Notes under the pieces: generated by a model
The model's input: the letters and a program-made list of their open reading frames with translations, nothing else
Database searches by the model: none
Told to the model about the DNA's origin: nothing
Part shown: positions 19,594 to 28,540 of the stretch, piece after piece
Position numbering within the stretch: the stretch's first letter is position 1
Layout of the letters: every line of letters starts with the position of its first letter
DNA from: DYRB01 sp963802205
Lineage (GTDB): Bacteria; Pseudomonadota; Gammaproteobacteria; Chromatiales; Chromatiaceae
Direction of reading: 5' to 3'
Assembly (NCBI GenBank): GCA_963802205.1
Contig: CAWDHW010000003.1
Span: 1-64,000 of the forward strand
DNA: 64,000 bases
Translations under genes and position numbers: made by a program

Positions 19594-21694
19594 ATGACAC
19601 GGCGTTTCCAATTCCTGCTCGCTGCCGCCCTGGCCTTCCTGCTGGTCGGCGTGGCCTGGGCGCGCGCCTCGCAGGTCCCCATCGCGGAGCTGTATCCGGA
19701 CACCCGTCAGGCCAAGGCGACGGTGGTCATCAACAAGGTGCTCGGAACGTTACCACTACCGAAAGGTGACCCTGGACGACAAGTTTGCCGGCCAGATCCT
19801 CAAGCACTATCTGACCTCCCTGGATCCCAACCGCTCTTTCTTCCTGCAGCGCGACGTGACCCGCTTCGAGGGCAGTGTTCGGCGCCTGGATGACAACCTC
19901 AAGGAAGGCAAGCTCGACATCGCCTTCGACATCTTCAGGTCCTATCGCAAGGCGGTGGATGAGCGCGTCGTCTTTGCCCTGAGTCTGCTGGACAAGGGGT
20001 TCGACTTCTCGGTCCGCGAGGACTACCAGTTCGACCGCTCCAAGGGGGCCTGGCCCAAGGACGCGGCGGAACTCGACGAGATCTGGCGTAAGCGGGTCAA
20101 GAACGATTTCCTAAGCCTGCGGCTGGCGGACAAGGACGATGCCAAGATCCGCGAGCAGTTGCGTAAGCGCTACGAAGGTCTGGCCCTGCGGGTGGATCAG
20201 TTCTCCAGCGACGATGTCTTCCAGACCTTCGCCAACGCCTACACCGAGGCCCTGGAGCCGCACACCGGCTACATGTCCCCGAGCACCTCGGAGAACTTCG
20301 ACATCAGCATGCGCCTGTCCCTGGAGGGCATAGGTGCCGTGCTGCGCGGCGACAACGAATACACCACGGTCCAGCGCACCATCCCAGGCGGGCCCGCTCG
20401 GGAGTCCGGCCTGGTCAACGCCGATGATCGCATCGTCGGTGTGGCCCAGGGGCTCGATGGCCCCATGGAAGACGTGGTCGGCTGGCGGTTGCAGGACGTG
20501 GTGGACAAGATCCGTGGCCCCAAGGGGTCCGTGGTGCGGCTGCAACTGCTGAAGACCTCCAGCGGCTCGGATACCCGCCCGCGGGAGGTCTCTTTGGTGC
20601 GCAACGAGATCAAGCTGGAGGATCAGGCGGCCAAGTCCTACTCGATCGAGCCGGTCAAGACCGATGGGCTCCGTATCGGCGTCATCGAGGTCCCTGCCTT
20701 CTATCGCGACTTCCGGGCCGAGTCCGACGGCGACAAGGATTTCCGCAGTACCACCCGGGACGTGCGCGTCCTGGTCGAGGAGCTCAAGGGCAAGCATGTG
20801 GACGGCATCGTCATCGACCTGCGGGGCAACGGCGGGGGGTCTCTGGCGGAGGCGACCTCGCTCACCGGGCTCTTCATCGCCACAGGGCCCGTGGTGCAGG
20901 TCAAGGACGCCTTCGGCAAGATCGATGTGGAGGAGGACCCGGACCCGGCGGTGGCCTACACCGGACCGTTGGCGGTCATTGTGGATCGCGACAGCGCCTC
21001 GGCCTCGGAGATCTTCGCCGGGGCCATTCAGGACTATGGGCGGGGCATCATCCTCGGTGAGCCGACCTTCGGTAAGGGGACCGTCCAGACCCTGGTGGAC
21101 CTCAACCGCTATGTCCCAGGCGATGACAGCGACCTTGGGCGGCTGCGCCTGACGATGGCCGAGTTCTTCCGCATCAGCGGCGGCAGCACCCAGCTCAAAG
21201 GTGTGGAGCCCGATATCGCCTTCCCCACCGTGGGTAATGTCGCCAAGCATGGCGAGCGTGCCATGGACAATGCATTGCCCTGGGGAACCATTCGCACGGC
21301 CCGCTACAAGACACTGGGCAGCACCGACATGGCTCCCCTCAGACGGGCATCCGCCGAGCGGATTGCCAGGGACCCCGGTTTTCAGATGTTGGTGGCGCGC
21401 AATAAGGTTCTGGGCGAGGTCGAGGAGCAGAAGGTGCTGTCGCTGCGCGAGCAGGACCGGCGGGTGGAGACCAAGCGCCGCGAGAAGGTCCTCAAAGACG
21501 ACAAAAACGCCTTCCTGCAGGCTCAGGGGATCACCCCGGTGGACCCGGACGCCGAGCATCCGGACGAGGAGGCCCTGGACAAGGAGCGCGACGCCATCGG
21601 CCGCATCCAGGTCGATGAGGCCGCCCGCATCCTCGCCGATTCCATTCGCATGGGGTCGGCTGCGCCGGCCCCAAAGGCGGCGATGCGAAACTGA
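19594..21694 (+). pseudogene. prc: Tail-specific (carboxy-terminal) protease Prc, frameshifted near the N-terminus
   Basis: A periplasmic S41 serine protease that trims or degrades proteins from the C-terminus. The first frame gives a signal peptide (MTRRFQFLLAAALAFLLVG) and runs to VVINKVLG. The next frame continues YHYRKVTLDDKFAGQIL without loss. Dropping one G of the GG at 19744-19745 gives VLERYHYRKV and a 699-residue protein of normal size. A PDZ domain (RESGLVNADDRIVGVAQG), IIDLRGNGGGSL-type segment, catalytic SASASEIFAGAIQDYGR and GEPTFGKGTVQ (Ser/Lys dyad) are all intact. The break is probably a sequence error. The gshA start follows two bases after the stop. Confidence 0.88.
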
Positions 21695-21696
21695 TC

Positions 21697-23286
21697 TTGA
21701 CTGACGCCAACCGCCTGCTCGCCACTCGCCTGTCCCGCATCGGCCAGGGGGAGGGTGTCGCCACCTTGGCGGGGAACCGCTTTGGGCTGGAGAAGGAAGG
21801 GTTGCGGGTTGGGCCGGACGGAACCGTTGCGGCCACCCCGCACCCGCCGGGCCTGGGCTCGGCCCTGGCACACCCCTACATCACCACCGATTTCTCCGAG
21901 GCCCTGCTCGAGCTGATTACGCCTCCCACGGGGGAGGTGGCAGAGACCCTCGCCTGGCTCGCCGATCTCCACGGCTTCGTCCATCGACACCTGGGGTCGG
22001 AGCTGCTCTGGGGCACCAGCATGCCCTGCCAACTCGCCGGCTCAGGTAGCATCCCGCTGGCGGTCTACGGCAGTTCCAATGCCGCACGCATGAAGACCGC
22101 CTATCGCCGGGGTCTGGGCAACCGCTATGGCCGGTTGATGCAGGCCATTGCCGGGGTCCACTTCAATTTCTCCTTCGGCGACGGGTTCTGGACCCTCTAT
22201 CAGGACCTGGAGGGGGATACGGCGGAGCCGCAGCACTTCCGCTCCGAGTCCTACATGGCCATGATCCGCAACCTGCAAAGGTTCGGCTGGCTTGTCCCCT
22301 ACCTCTTCGGGGCCTCCCCGGCGGTGTGCCGGGGCTTTCTCCAGGGTCGCGAGACGGACCTGATCCCCTTCGATGCCGACACGCTCTACGCCCCGCACGC
22401 CACGTCGCTGCGCATGGGGGATATCGGCTATCAGAACCGCCAGACCGAGGGGACGGGGATGAAGGCGAGCTACGACAGCCTCGACTCCTACATCCGCAGC
22501 CTCACCTGGGCCATCGAGACCCCTTGCCCCTATTACGAGGACATCGAGGTCAAGGTCGGCGATCGTTACGAGCAGCTCAACGCCAATGTCCTGCAGATCG
22601 AGAACGAGTACTACAGCACCATCCGCCCCAAGCAGATCACTCAATGGCTGGAGAAGCCCACCCTGGCCTTGCGCCGACGCGGCGTGCGCTATTGCGAGCT
22701 GCGCTCCCTGGATGTGAATCTGTTCAACCCGCTGGGGGTGGCGGAGGAGGATCTCCATTTCCTGGAGGCCTTCATGCTCTTCTGCCTGCTGTGGGAGAGT
22801 CCGCGCATCAATGCCCGCGAGCGCAAGGCCATCGACCGCAACCAGGTCCTCGCGGCCCATCGCGGGCGCGAGCCCGGGCTCCTGTTAGAGCGCGACGGGG
22901 GCGGGGTGGGGCTGGGTGCTTGGGCCGGCGACCTGCTGGCGGCCATGGAGCCGGTGGCGGGGTTGCTGGATGGCCAGCGGGGCGGGGCCTGCGGGGCCAG
23001 CCTCAAGGCACAGCAGGCGAAGGTCGCTGACCCCGACCTGACCCCGTCGGCGCGCATGCTCGCGGAGATGCGCGCCAGCGGGGAGGGCTTCCAGGGCTAT
23101 GCGCGACGCCTGTCGGAGGCACACGGGCGCCAGTGGCGGGCCCATACCCTGGACCCAGAGCGAGAGGCGGAGTTGCTCCGGTTGGTGGATGAATCCAAAC
23201 GCCGCCAGGCGCAGATCGAGGCGGCGGATGACGTGGACTTCGATACGTTCCTGGCGCGCTACTTCGCCCAAGGGGTAGGGGCCTAG
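21697..23286 (+). CDS. gshA: Glutamate-cysteine ligase (gamma-glutamylcysteine synthetase, proteobacterial type 1)
   Basis: Catalyses the first step of glutathione synthesis, joining glutamate and cysteine with ATP. The 529-residue protein matches the E. coli GshA type in length and layout, with FGLEKEGLRV near the N-terminus, TDFSEALLELITPP, SMPCQLAGSG, HFNFSF and a C-terminal FDTFLARYFAQG. The best start is a TTG two bases after the prc stop with no clear ribosome-binding site, so it may depend on translational coupling. In a sulfide-oxidising cell glutathione or related thiols may also handle sulfur intermediates; this is inference. Confidence 0.92.
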   Translation: MTDANRLLATRLSRIGQGEGVATLAGNRFGLEKEGLRVGPDGTVAATPHPPGLGSALAHPYITTDFSEALLELITPPTGEVAETLAWLADLHGFVHRHLGSELLWGTSMPCQLAGSGSIPLAVYGSSNAARMKTAYRRGLGNRYGRLMQAIAGVHFNFSFGDGFWTLYQDLEGDTAEPQHFRSESYMAMIRNLQRFGWLVPYLFGASPAVCRGFLQGRETDLIPFDADTLYAPHATSLRMGDIGYQNRQTEGTGMKASYDSLDSYIRSLTWAIETPCPYYEDIEVKVGDRYEQLNANVLQIENEYYSTIRPKQITQWLEKPTLALRRRGVRYCELRSLDVNLFNPLGVAEEDLHFLEAFMLFCLLWESPRINARERKAIDRNQVLAAHRGREPGLLLERDGGGVGLGAWAGDLLAAMEPVAGLLDGQRGGACGASLKAQQAKVADPDLTPSARMLAEMRASGEGFQGYARRLSEAHGRQWRAHTLDPEREAELLRLVDESKRRQAQIEAADDVDFDTFLARYFAQGVGA

Positions 23287-23372
23287 GTAAGCGTTGCCGG
23301 TCGAGGCTCGGCCCTGGAGAGCGCAGTTCTCACGCGGTGCGCGAGCAAACGGCGAGTTTCGGGTCAGCTACC

Positions 23373-23678
23373 TCATGACCGGAACAGGTCGTCCGCCGCC
23401 TGGCGCAGGGCGTCGGTGGGGGAGGGGGACAGACCAGGCCCGACGGCGGGGTTGGGGGAGGGGTCGAAGAGTTCGCAGAAGTTGGCCCTGGTCTTGTCCA
23501 TGACTCGCTCGGCCATGGGCTCGACGCAGTCGTTGGGCCGCCCTGGGGCGAAGTGACGGCAGTTGCGGCAGACCCGGGTGGCCTTGTTACAGGCGAGACA
23601 CGCCGTCTCTCGCCCGTACTCCGCCTTGGTCAGGCCGGCCCCGCAATGCCAACATTTGCCGATGACTTCGTCGTTCAT
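23373..23678 (-). CDS. Small zinc-ribbon-like protein of unknown function
   Basis: A 101-residue protein with three or four cysteine pairs: KCWHCGAGL, CLACNKATRVCRNCRHF, then DCVEP and NFCELF. This suggests one or two zinc ribbons. The C-terminal third is low-complexity. It overlaps the end of the V-ATPase subunit D gene by a single base and is surely co-translated with it. I do not recognise the family and assign no function. Confidence 0.7.
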   Translation of the reverse strand: MNDEVIGKCWHCGAGLTKAEYGRETACLACNKATRVCRNCRHFAPGRPNDCVEPMAERVMDKTRANFCELFDPSPNPAVGPGLSPSPTDALRQAADDLFRS

Positions 23679-24313
23679 CAGGCGCCGGTAGAGGCTTGTG
23701 CGCCCTCGCGCAGGAGCTTGACCTGAAACAGGGTGTTGCGCTCCTCTTCCTCCAGTGCAGACTGAATGAAGTGAATGGTCCTGCGGTAGCGCGGGATAAT
23801 ATTATATTTCAGTGCGTTGACCCGCTTCTGGGCCTTGCGTTGCTCCTCCAGCAGGCGGTGCAGCGCAATCTCCACCTCGCCGAGTTCGGCCAACAGCACG
23901 GCGGCCTTCGACAGGTTGTCGCGGGTGTTGTCGAAGCTGGCATCCGTGCCCAAAAGCCCGACGGGTTTCAGCGGCAGGCGCTCCGCCGATACGGACGGGT
24001 ACTCTACCCCCAGGCTCCGTCTGGGCAAGATCTCGACGCGCAATGTGGGCTCGGCCCCCAGTGCGGCCTGGTGGATGCCGCGACTGCCCATACGCAGATG
24101 GGTGATGCTCAAGCAACGATAACCGTCTTCCAGCGCCCTTTCGGCCTCGTCCCGGAGGCGCCGATACTCGCCGATGCGCTCATAGACCAGGCGCGTGAGC
24201 AACTCGCGTTTCCGTTCGAGGAGGTCGTGTCCCTGCTCCAGAAACTTGGTCTGCTTCTTGAGGTTGAGCAGGGTGTTCTTGGTCGGGGGGACCTTGATGA
24301 GTTGCTGGGCCAT
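23678..24313 (-). CDS. V-type ATPase/ATP synthase subunit D, isolated from other subunits
   Basis: A 211-residue coiled-coil protein matching the central-shaft subunit D of V/A-type ATPases. The N-terminus KVPPTKNTLLNLKKQTKFLE is followed by long helices (LLERKRELLTRLVYERIGEY). The C-terminal helix is typical: QKRVNALKYNIIPRYRRTIH, then FIQSALEEEERNTLF. Subunit D normally lies in an operon with A, B, E, I and K; here the upstream neighbour is the divergent sulfate operon and downstream there is only the zinc-ribbon gene. Either the rest is encoded elsewhere or the protein has been recruited for another role. Confidence 0.85.
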   Translation of the reverse strand: MAQQLIKVPPTKNTLLNLKKQTKFLEQGHDLLERKRELLTRLVYERIGEYRRLRDEAERALEDGYRCLSITHLRMGSRGIHQAALGAEPTLRVEILPRRSLGVEYPSVSAERLPLKPVGLLGTDASFDNTRDNLSKAAVLLAELGEVEIALHRLLEEQRKAQKRVNALKYNIIPRYRRTIHFIQSALEEEERNTLFQVKLLREGAQASTGA

Positions 24314-24613
24314 GGGTCGGGGTTCGCCGCGTTGGGGAGTGTGGCGCGGGTCGCGGTCCCGGGGATGCCGTGGGGCCTCGGCGGTCGGTGACCCGGCCCG
24401 CTTTGAGGTCAGAATGTTACCATGCCAGACGCTGGGGTGGCGGCAGAGATCGATACCCCGGAATTCAATGCTGACGACGAATGCCTATGGATAATGACTG
24501 GTCATGGCCTATCATGCTCCCGGCACCCCGCATCGCCCAGGCCCCAGCCGCTGGAACCCCCGTGGAACCTCCATGCCGCGCCCGCCCCCGCCTCTCGTCC
24601 CGGAGTTGATCCC
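24314..24613. other. Divergent intergenic region (subunit D / sulfate operon)
   Basis: Must contain promoters for both directions. No clear operator or -35/-10 pair was identified. The frame of sbp is open upstream of its ATG, but the translation there has no protein character. Confidence 0.45.
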
Positions 24614-25702
24614 ATGCACGCCGAGCGCATCCCGCGTGTCAGGCCGATCCTTGTCCTGTGCCTGGCCCTCGTGGGGCTTTGCCCCCTGCTGACGGGCTGC
24701 GGCGAGCAGGAGGCCACGACTGCCCCAGGCTCCCAGAAGGCCCCGCCGGCCGCGGTCCGGACCCTGACCCTGGGGGCCTATACCACGCCGCGAGAGGTCT
24801 ACGGCCAGGGGATCATCCCGGCCTTCCAGCGGCACTGGAAGGCCAGGACCGGGGAGGAGGTCCGCTTCGAGGCGTCGTATCTCGGCAGCGGCGCCCAGGC
24901 CCGGGCCATCGTCGGCGGCTTCGAGGCCGACGTGGCGGCCTTGTCCCTGGAGCCCGACATCGACACCCTGGTCCAGGCTGGGCTCATCACCCGTGACTGG
25001 CGGGCCGGGCCCAACCAGGGGATAGTCACCCGCTCCCTGGTGGTGCTTGCCGTGCGCCCGGGAAATCCACAAGGGATCAAGGGTTGGGACGACCTGCGCC
25101 GCGAGCGGCTGGCGGTGCTCACGCCCAATGTGCGCACCAGCGGGGGGGCCATGTGGAATATCTGCGCCCTATACGGGGCCGCCCTGCGTGGGTCCACCAG
25201 TGCCCCCAAGGGCGATGCGACCGCCGCCGAGGCACTGTTGGCGGATGTGTTGCGCAACGTGAAGGTCATGGACAAAGGGGCGCGGGAGTCCATCATCAAC
25301 TTCGAAAAGGGGGTGGGGGATGTGGCCATCACCTATGAAAACGAGGTCCTGGTCGGGCGCAAGGCCGGCCGCACCTACGACTACGTGGTCCCCGCCGCCA
25401 CCATTCTGATCGAGAACCCCGTGGCGGTGGTGGATCAGTACGCCGACCGTCACGGTAACCGCGACCTGGCGGAGGCATTCGTCGCCTTTCTGGCGACAGC
25501 GGAGGCCCAACACGCCTTCGTGGAGTTCGGCCTGCGCCCGGTGGACTCGGGGGTGGCACAGGAGGTGGCGGACCGCTTCCCCGCGGTACAGGACCTCTTC
25601 AGCATCCGGGACCTCGGCGGCTGGGCGCAGGTGGCCAAGACCCTGTTCGCCCCGGGCGCGGCCTATGACAGGGCGGCCGCGGTGGGCGGGACAGCCAAGT
25701 GA
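24614..25702 (+). CDS. sbp: Sulfate ABC transporter substrate-binding lipoprotein
   Basis: Captures sulfate (or thiosulfate) outside the inner membrane for the CysTWA importer. The start ATG has GGAG upstream and yields a lipoprotein signal ending LLTGC, so this binding protein is lipid-anchored rather than free in the periplasm. Family marks in the 362 residues are YTTPREVYGQGIIPAF, SYLGSGAQARAI, NVRTSGGAMWN (anion-binding loop) and GVGDVAITYENEV. First gene of sbp-cysT-cysW-cysA. Confidence 0.92.
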   Translation: MHAERIPRVRPILVLCLALVGLCPLLTGCGEQEATTAPGSQKAPPAAVRTLTLGAYTTPREVYGQGIIPAFQRHWKARTGEEVRFEASYLGSGAQARAIVGGFEADVAALSLEPDIDTLVQAGLITRDWRAGPNQGIVTRSLVVLAVRPGNPQGIKGWDDLRRERLAVLTPNVRTSGGAMWNICALYGAALRGSTSAPKGDATAAEALLADVLRNVKVMDKGARESIINFEKGVGDVAITYENEVLVGRKAGRTYDYVVPAATILIENPVAVVDQYADRHGNRDLAEAFVAFLATAEAQHAFVEFGLRPVDSGVAQEVADRFPAVQDLFSIRDLGGWAQVAKTLFAPGAAYDRAAAVGGTAK

Positions 25703-25721
25703 GCCCGGCCAAGTGAGCCCG
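25694..25721 (+). repeat. Perfect 14-base tandem duplication at the sbp/cysT junction
   Basis: GCCAAGTGAGCCCG occurs twice head to tail. The first copy carries the sbp stop (AAG TGA) and the second the cysT start (GTG AGC CCG). With one copy the two genes would overlap as GTGA. Confidence 0.85.
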
Positions 25722-26543
25722 CCGGGTGCCGCCGTCCGGCCCGGGGCCGCGGGGCTTGCGGTCCGAGGTGGGGTGCTGGTCTATGTCGGTGCCCTGGTGG
25801 TCCTGCCCCTGGTGGCCCTGCTCCAGCACGGGTTGGCGGGAGGGCTCGGTGGGCTCTGGGCGGCCTTTACGGCGCCGGTGGCCCTGGCCGCCCTCGGTCT
25901 GACCCTGTGGACCGCGGCCCTGATGGCCCTGGTCAACGCCGTCATGGGGACGGCGACGGCCTGGGTCCTGGTGCGTTATCGGTTCCCTGGTCGCGGGGTA
26001 CTTTCCGCCCTGGTGGACCTGCCGTTTGCCATTCCGACACTGGTGACCGGCATTATGCTCGTGGTCCTGTTCGGTCCCCAGTCGGCCTTGGGGGGATGGC
26101 TAGGCGCCCATGGCGCCCCGGTCGCCTTCGCCACCCCCAGCATTATTCTGGCCCTGCTTTTCATCACTATCCCGTTCGTGGTGCGGGCCGTGGAGCCCGT
26201 CCTGTGGGAGCAGGACCCGGCCGAAGAAGAAGCGGCCTATACCCTTGGAGCCGGCGCCTTCACCGTCTTCCGGCGCATCCTGCTGCCGCCCCTGGCCCCG
26301 GCCATCCTGTCCGGGACCATCCGCTCCTATGCCCGGGCGCTGGGGGAGTTCGGTTCCATCGTGGTGGTCTCCGGCAACATCCCCCACCAGACCCTGACCG
26401 CTCCCGTGTACCTGTTCGGCGAGATAGAGAGCGGCCGGGCCGACGTGGCGGCGGCGGTCTCGGTGGTCCTCCTGGCGGTCGCCCTTGCGCTTACCTTCGC
26501 GGCGCGCGGTATCGAGCGCCTGGCGGGGTTGCATCGTGGCTAG
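25713..26543 (+). CDS. cysT: Sulfate ABC transporter permease CysT (CysU)
   Basis: One of two membrane subunits of the sulfate importer, 276 residues with about six hydrophobic segments. The ABC-permease EAA loop is visible as EEEAAYTLGAGAFTVFRRIL (about residues 170-190), as is the family segment ARALGEFGSIVVVSGNIP. The start is the GTG in the second copy of the 14-base duplication, giving MSPPGAAVRPG. It overlaps cysW by eight bases. Confidence 0.92.
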   Translation: MSPPGAAVRPGAAGLAVRGGVLVYVGALVVLPLVALLQHGLAGGLGGLWAAFTAPVALAALGLTLWTAALMALVNAVMGTATAWVLVRYRFPGRGVLSALVDLPFAIPTLVTGIMLVVLFGPQSALGGWLGAHGAPVAFATPSIILALLFITIPFVVRAVEPVLWEQDPAEEEAAYTLGAGAFTVFRRILLPPLAPAILSGTIRSYARALGEFGSIVVVSGNIPHQTLTAPVYLFGEIESGRADVAAAVSVVLLAVALALTFAARGIERLAGLHRG

Positions 26544-27375
26544 GGGGGCGATCAAGCGGGACCTAAACGGTGGCCTGAGGCCTGGGGCTCTGGTCCTGAT
26601 CGCCCTGGTCTGGCTCTATCTGGGCACCATCCTGGTGCTGCCACTGATCGCCCTGGTGGGTCAGGTGGCCGCGGCGGGGTTTGGGCCGACGCTCGCGACC
26701 TTCTCAGACCCCTCGGCGCGCCACGGGCTTTGGCTCACCCTGGTCCTGGCGGTCATCGCCGTGGTGGCCAACGGCATCGTCGGGGTGGGTGGGGCCCTGG
26801 TCCTGTCGCGCCACCGCTTCCTCGGCCGGCGCCTGCTCGATGCCCTGGTGGACATGCCGCTGGCGGTCTCGCCGGTGATGACGGGGCTGGCCTTCCTGCT
26901 GGTCTTCGGTCGCGGCGGCTGGCTGGAGCCGACCCTGTCCCTGTGGGGCTTCAAGGTGGCCTTCGCCTTCCCGGGCCTGGTGGTGGCGACCCTGTTCGTC
27001 ACCTTCCCCTTCACCCTGCGCGAGGTCGGCTATGTGCTGGAGGAGATCGGCACGGACGAGGAAGAGGCCGCCGCCACCCTCGGTGCCTCGCCCTGGCAGA
27101 CCTTCTGGCGGGTGACCCTGCCCAATGTCCGCTTTGGGCTCGGCTACGGGGTCATCCTGACCTTGGCACGCGCGCTCGGCGAATTCGGGGCCGTGCTGGT
27201 CCTGGGGGGCGCCATCTCCGGGCGCACCCAGACGGCGACCACGTTCATCTACAACGCGGTGGAGGAGCGCCAGGACGCCGCCGCCTACGGCATGGCCCTG
27301 GTGCTGGCCCTGATCAGCATCCTGCTGCTGGTGGTGCTGGAGTGGGTCAAACGTCGGCGCGCCCGGGAATACTGA
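26536..27375 (+). CDS. cysW: Sulfate ABC transporter permease CysW
   Basis: Second membrane subunit of the importer, 279 residues. It shows six hydrophobic spans, the EAA loop (DEEEAAATLGASPWQTFWRV) and ARALGEFGAVLVLGG, parallel to CysT. The GTG start lies within the cysT end, so the two are translationally coupled. cysA follows after ten bases. Confidence 0.93.
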   Translation: MARGAIKRDLNGGLRPGALVLIALVWLYLGTILVLPLIALVGQVAAAGFGPTLATFSDPSARHGLWLTLVLAVIAVVANGIVGVGGALVLSRHRFLGRRLLDALVDMPLAVSPVMTGLAFLLVFGRGGWLEPTLSLWGFKVAFAFPGLVVATLFVTFPFTLREVGYVLEEIGTDEEEAAATLGASPWQTFWRVTLPNVRFGLGYGVILTLARALGEFGAVLVLGGAISGRTQTATTFIYNAVEERQDAAAYGMALVLALISILLLVVLEWVKRRRAREY

Positions 27376-27385
27376 GAGAGATCCC

Positions 27386-28531
27386 ATGAGCATCGAGGTC
27401 CGCAACCTGGTCAAGCGGTTCGGCAGCCATCTGGCCGTCGATGACGTGAGCTTCGACGTCGGCACCGGCGAACTGGTGGCCTGTCTTGGACCCTCGGGCA
27501 GCGGCAAGAGCACGGTGCTGCGGATCATCGCCGGGCTGGAGACGGCGGATGCGGGCACAGTGCACTTCTGTGGCGAACGCGCGGACCACCTCCATGCCCG
27601 CTCGCGCAAGGTGGGCTTCGTCTTCCAACACTACGCCCTGTTCCGCCACATGACCGTCGCCGAGAACATCGCCTTCGGGCTCCAGGTGCAGGGGGCGACA
27701 CGGGCCCGGCAGACGGCGCGGGTGGATGAACTCCTGGGGCTCATGGGCCTGACTGGGCTGGGCGGGCGTTATCCCGGGCAACTGTCCGGGGGGCAGCGCC
27801 AGCGCGTCGCCCTGGCGAGGGCCCTGGCCCCGGAGCCCAAGGTCCTGCTGCTCGATGAGCCCTTCGGCGCTGTGGATGCCAAGGTGCGGGAGGAACTGCG
27901 CCACTGGCTGCGCCGGATGCATGACGAGGTGCGGGTGACATCCATCTTCGTCACGCACGACCAGGAGGAGGCCTTCTCCGTGGCGGACAAGGTGATCGTC
28001 ATCCACGCCGGCGGGGTCGAGCAGGTGGGGAGCCCCAACCGGATCCTGGACGAGCCGGCCACCGAGTTCGTCGCCAAGTTCATCGGCGAGGCCAATGTCT
28101 ACGACGGCATGGTCCGGGACGGGGCCCTGGCCATCGGGGCCCTGAGCCTGCCGACCCCAGGGCTGGCGGACGGGACCGGGGTGTGTGCTGTGCTGCGTCT
28201 CTACGATCTCAAGTTCTGGCGCGACGAGGCGGGGCCGGGGACCGTGGTGCGTATGACCACCCTGGGGGATCGGGTCAAGGTGGAGGCGATGCTGGACGGC
28301 GGGGTCGGTATCTCTGCCCAGTTCCCTCGCCGCAGCACATTGCTCCACGGGATCGAGCCCGGCTGTCGCATCCATGTCGAGGTTACCCTTGCGCGGGTCT
28401 ACCCGCGGGGGCAGCCGGTGCTGCGGGTGGAGCCGGCCAAGGCGGCGCATGCGGTGTTGGGGGAGCAAAGGGCGCGAGGGTATCTAGCCGACGGCGAAGT
28501 GCTGCCAGATCAAGAGGTTGTCGGAACCTAA
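27386..28531 (+). CDS. cysA: Sulfate/thiosulfate ABC transporter ATP-binding protein
   Basis: Powers sulfate import by ATP hydrolysis on the cytoplasmic side. In 381 residues it has Walker A GPSGSGKST (about 35-43), Q-loop FVFQHYALF, signature LSGGQRQRVALARAL, Walker B VLLLDEPFGAVD and switch His in FVTHDQEEAF. A C-terminal TOBE-like regulatory domain follows. Last gene of the operon. Its stop lies only about ten bases before the left end of the IS30-family element, so any downstream partner has been cut off. Confidence 0.95.
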   Translation: MSIEVRNLVKRFGSHLAVDDVSFDVGTGELVACLGPSGSGKSTVLRIIAGLETADAGTVHFCGERADHLHARSRKVGFVFQHYALFRHMTVAENIAFGLQVQGATRARQTARVDELLGLMGLTGLGGRYPGQLSGGQRQRVALARALAPEPKVLLLDEPFGAVDAKVREELRHWLRRMHDEVRVTSIFVTHDQEEAFSVADKVIVIHAGGVEQVGSPNRILDEPATEFVAKFIGEANVYDGMVRDGALAIGALSLPTPGLADGTGVCAVLRLYDLKFWRDEAGPGTVVRMTTLGDRVKVEAMLDGGVGISAQFPRRSTLLHGIEPGCRIHVEVTLARVYPRGQPVLRVEPAKAAHAVLGEQRARGYLADGEVLPDQEVVGT

Positions 28532-28540
28532 CATTACCTC

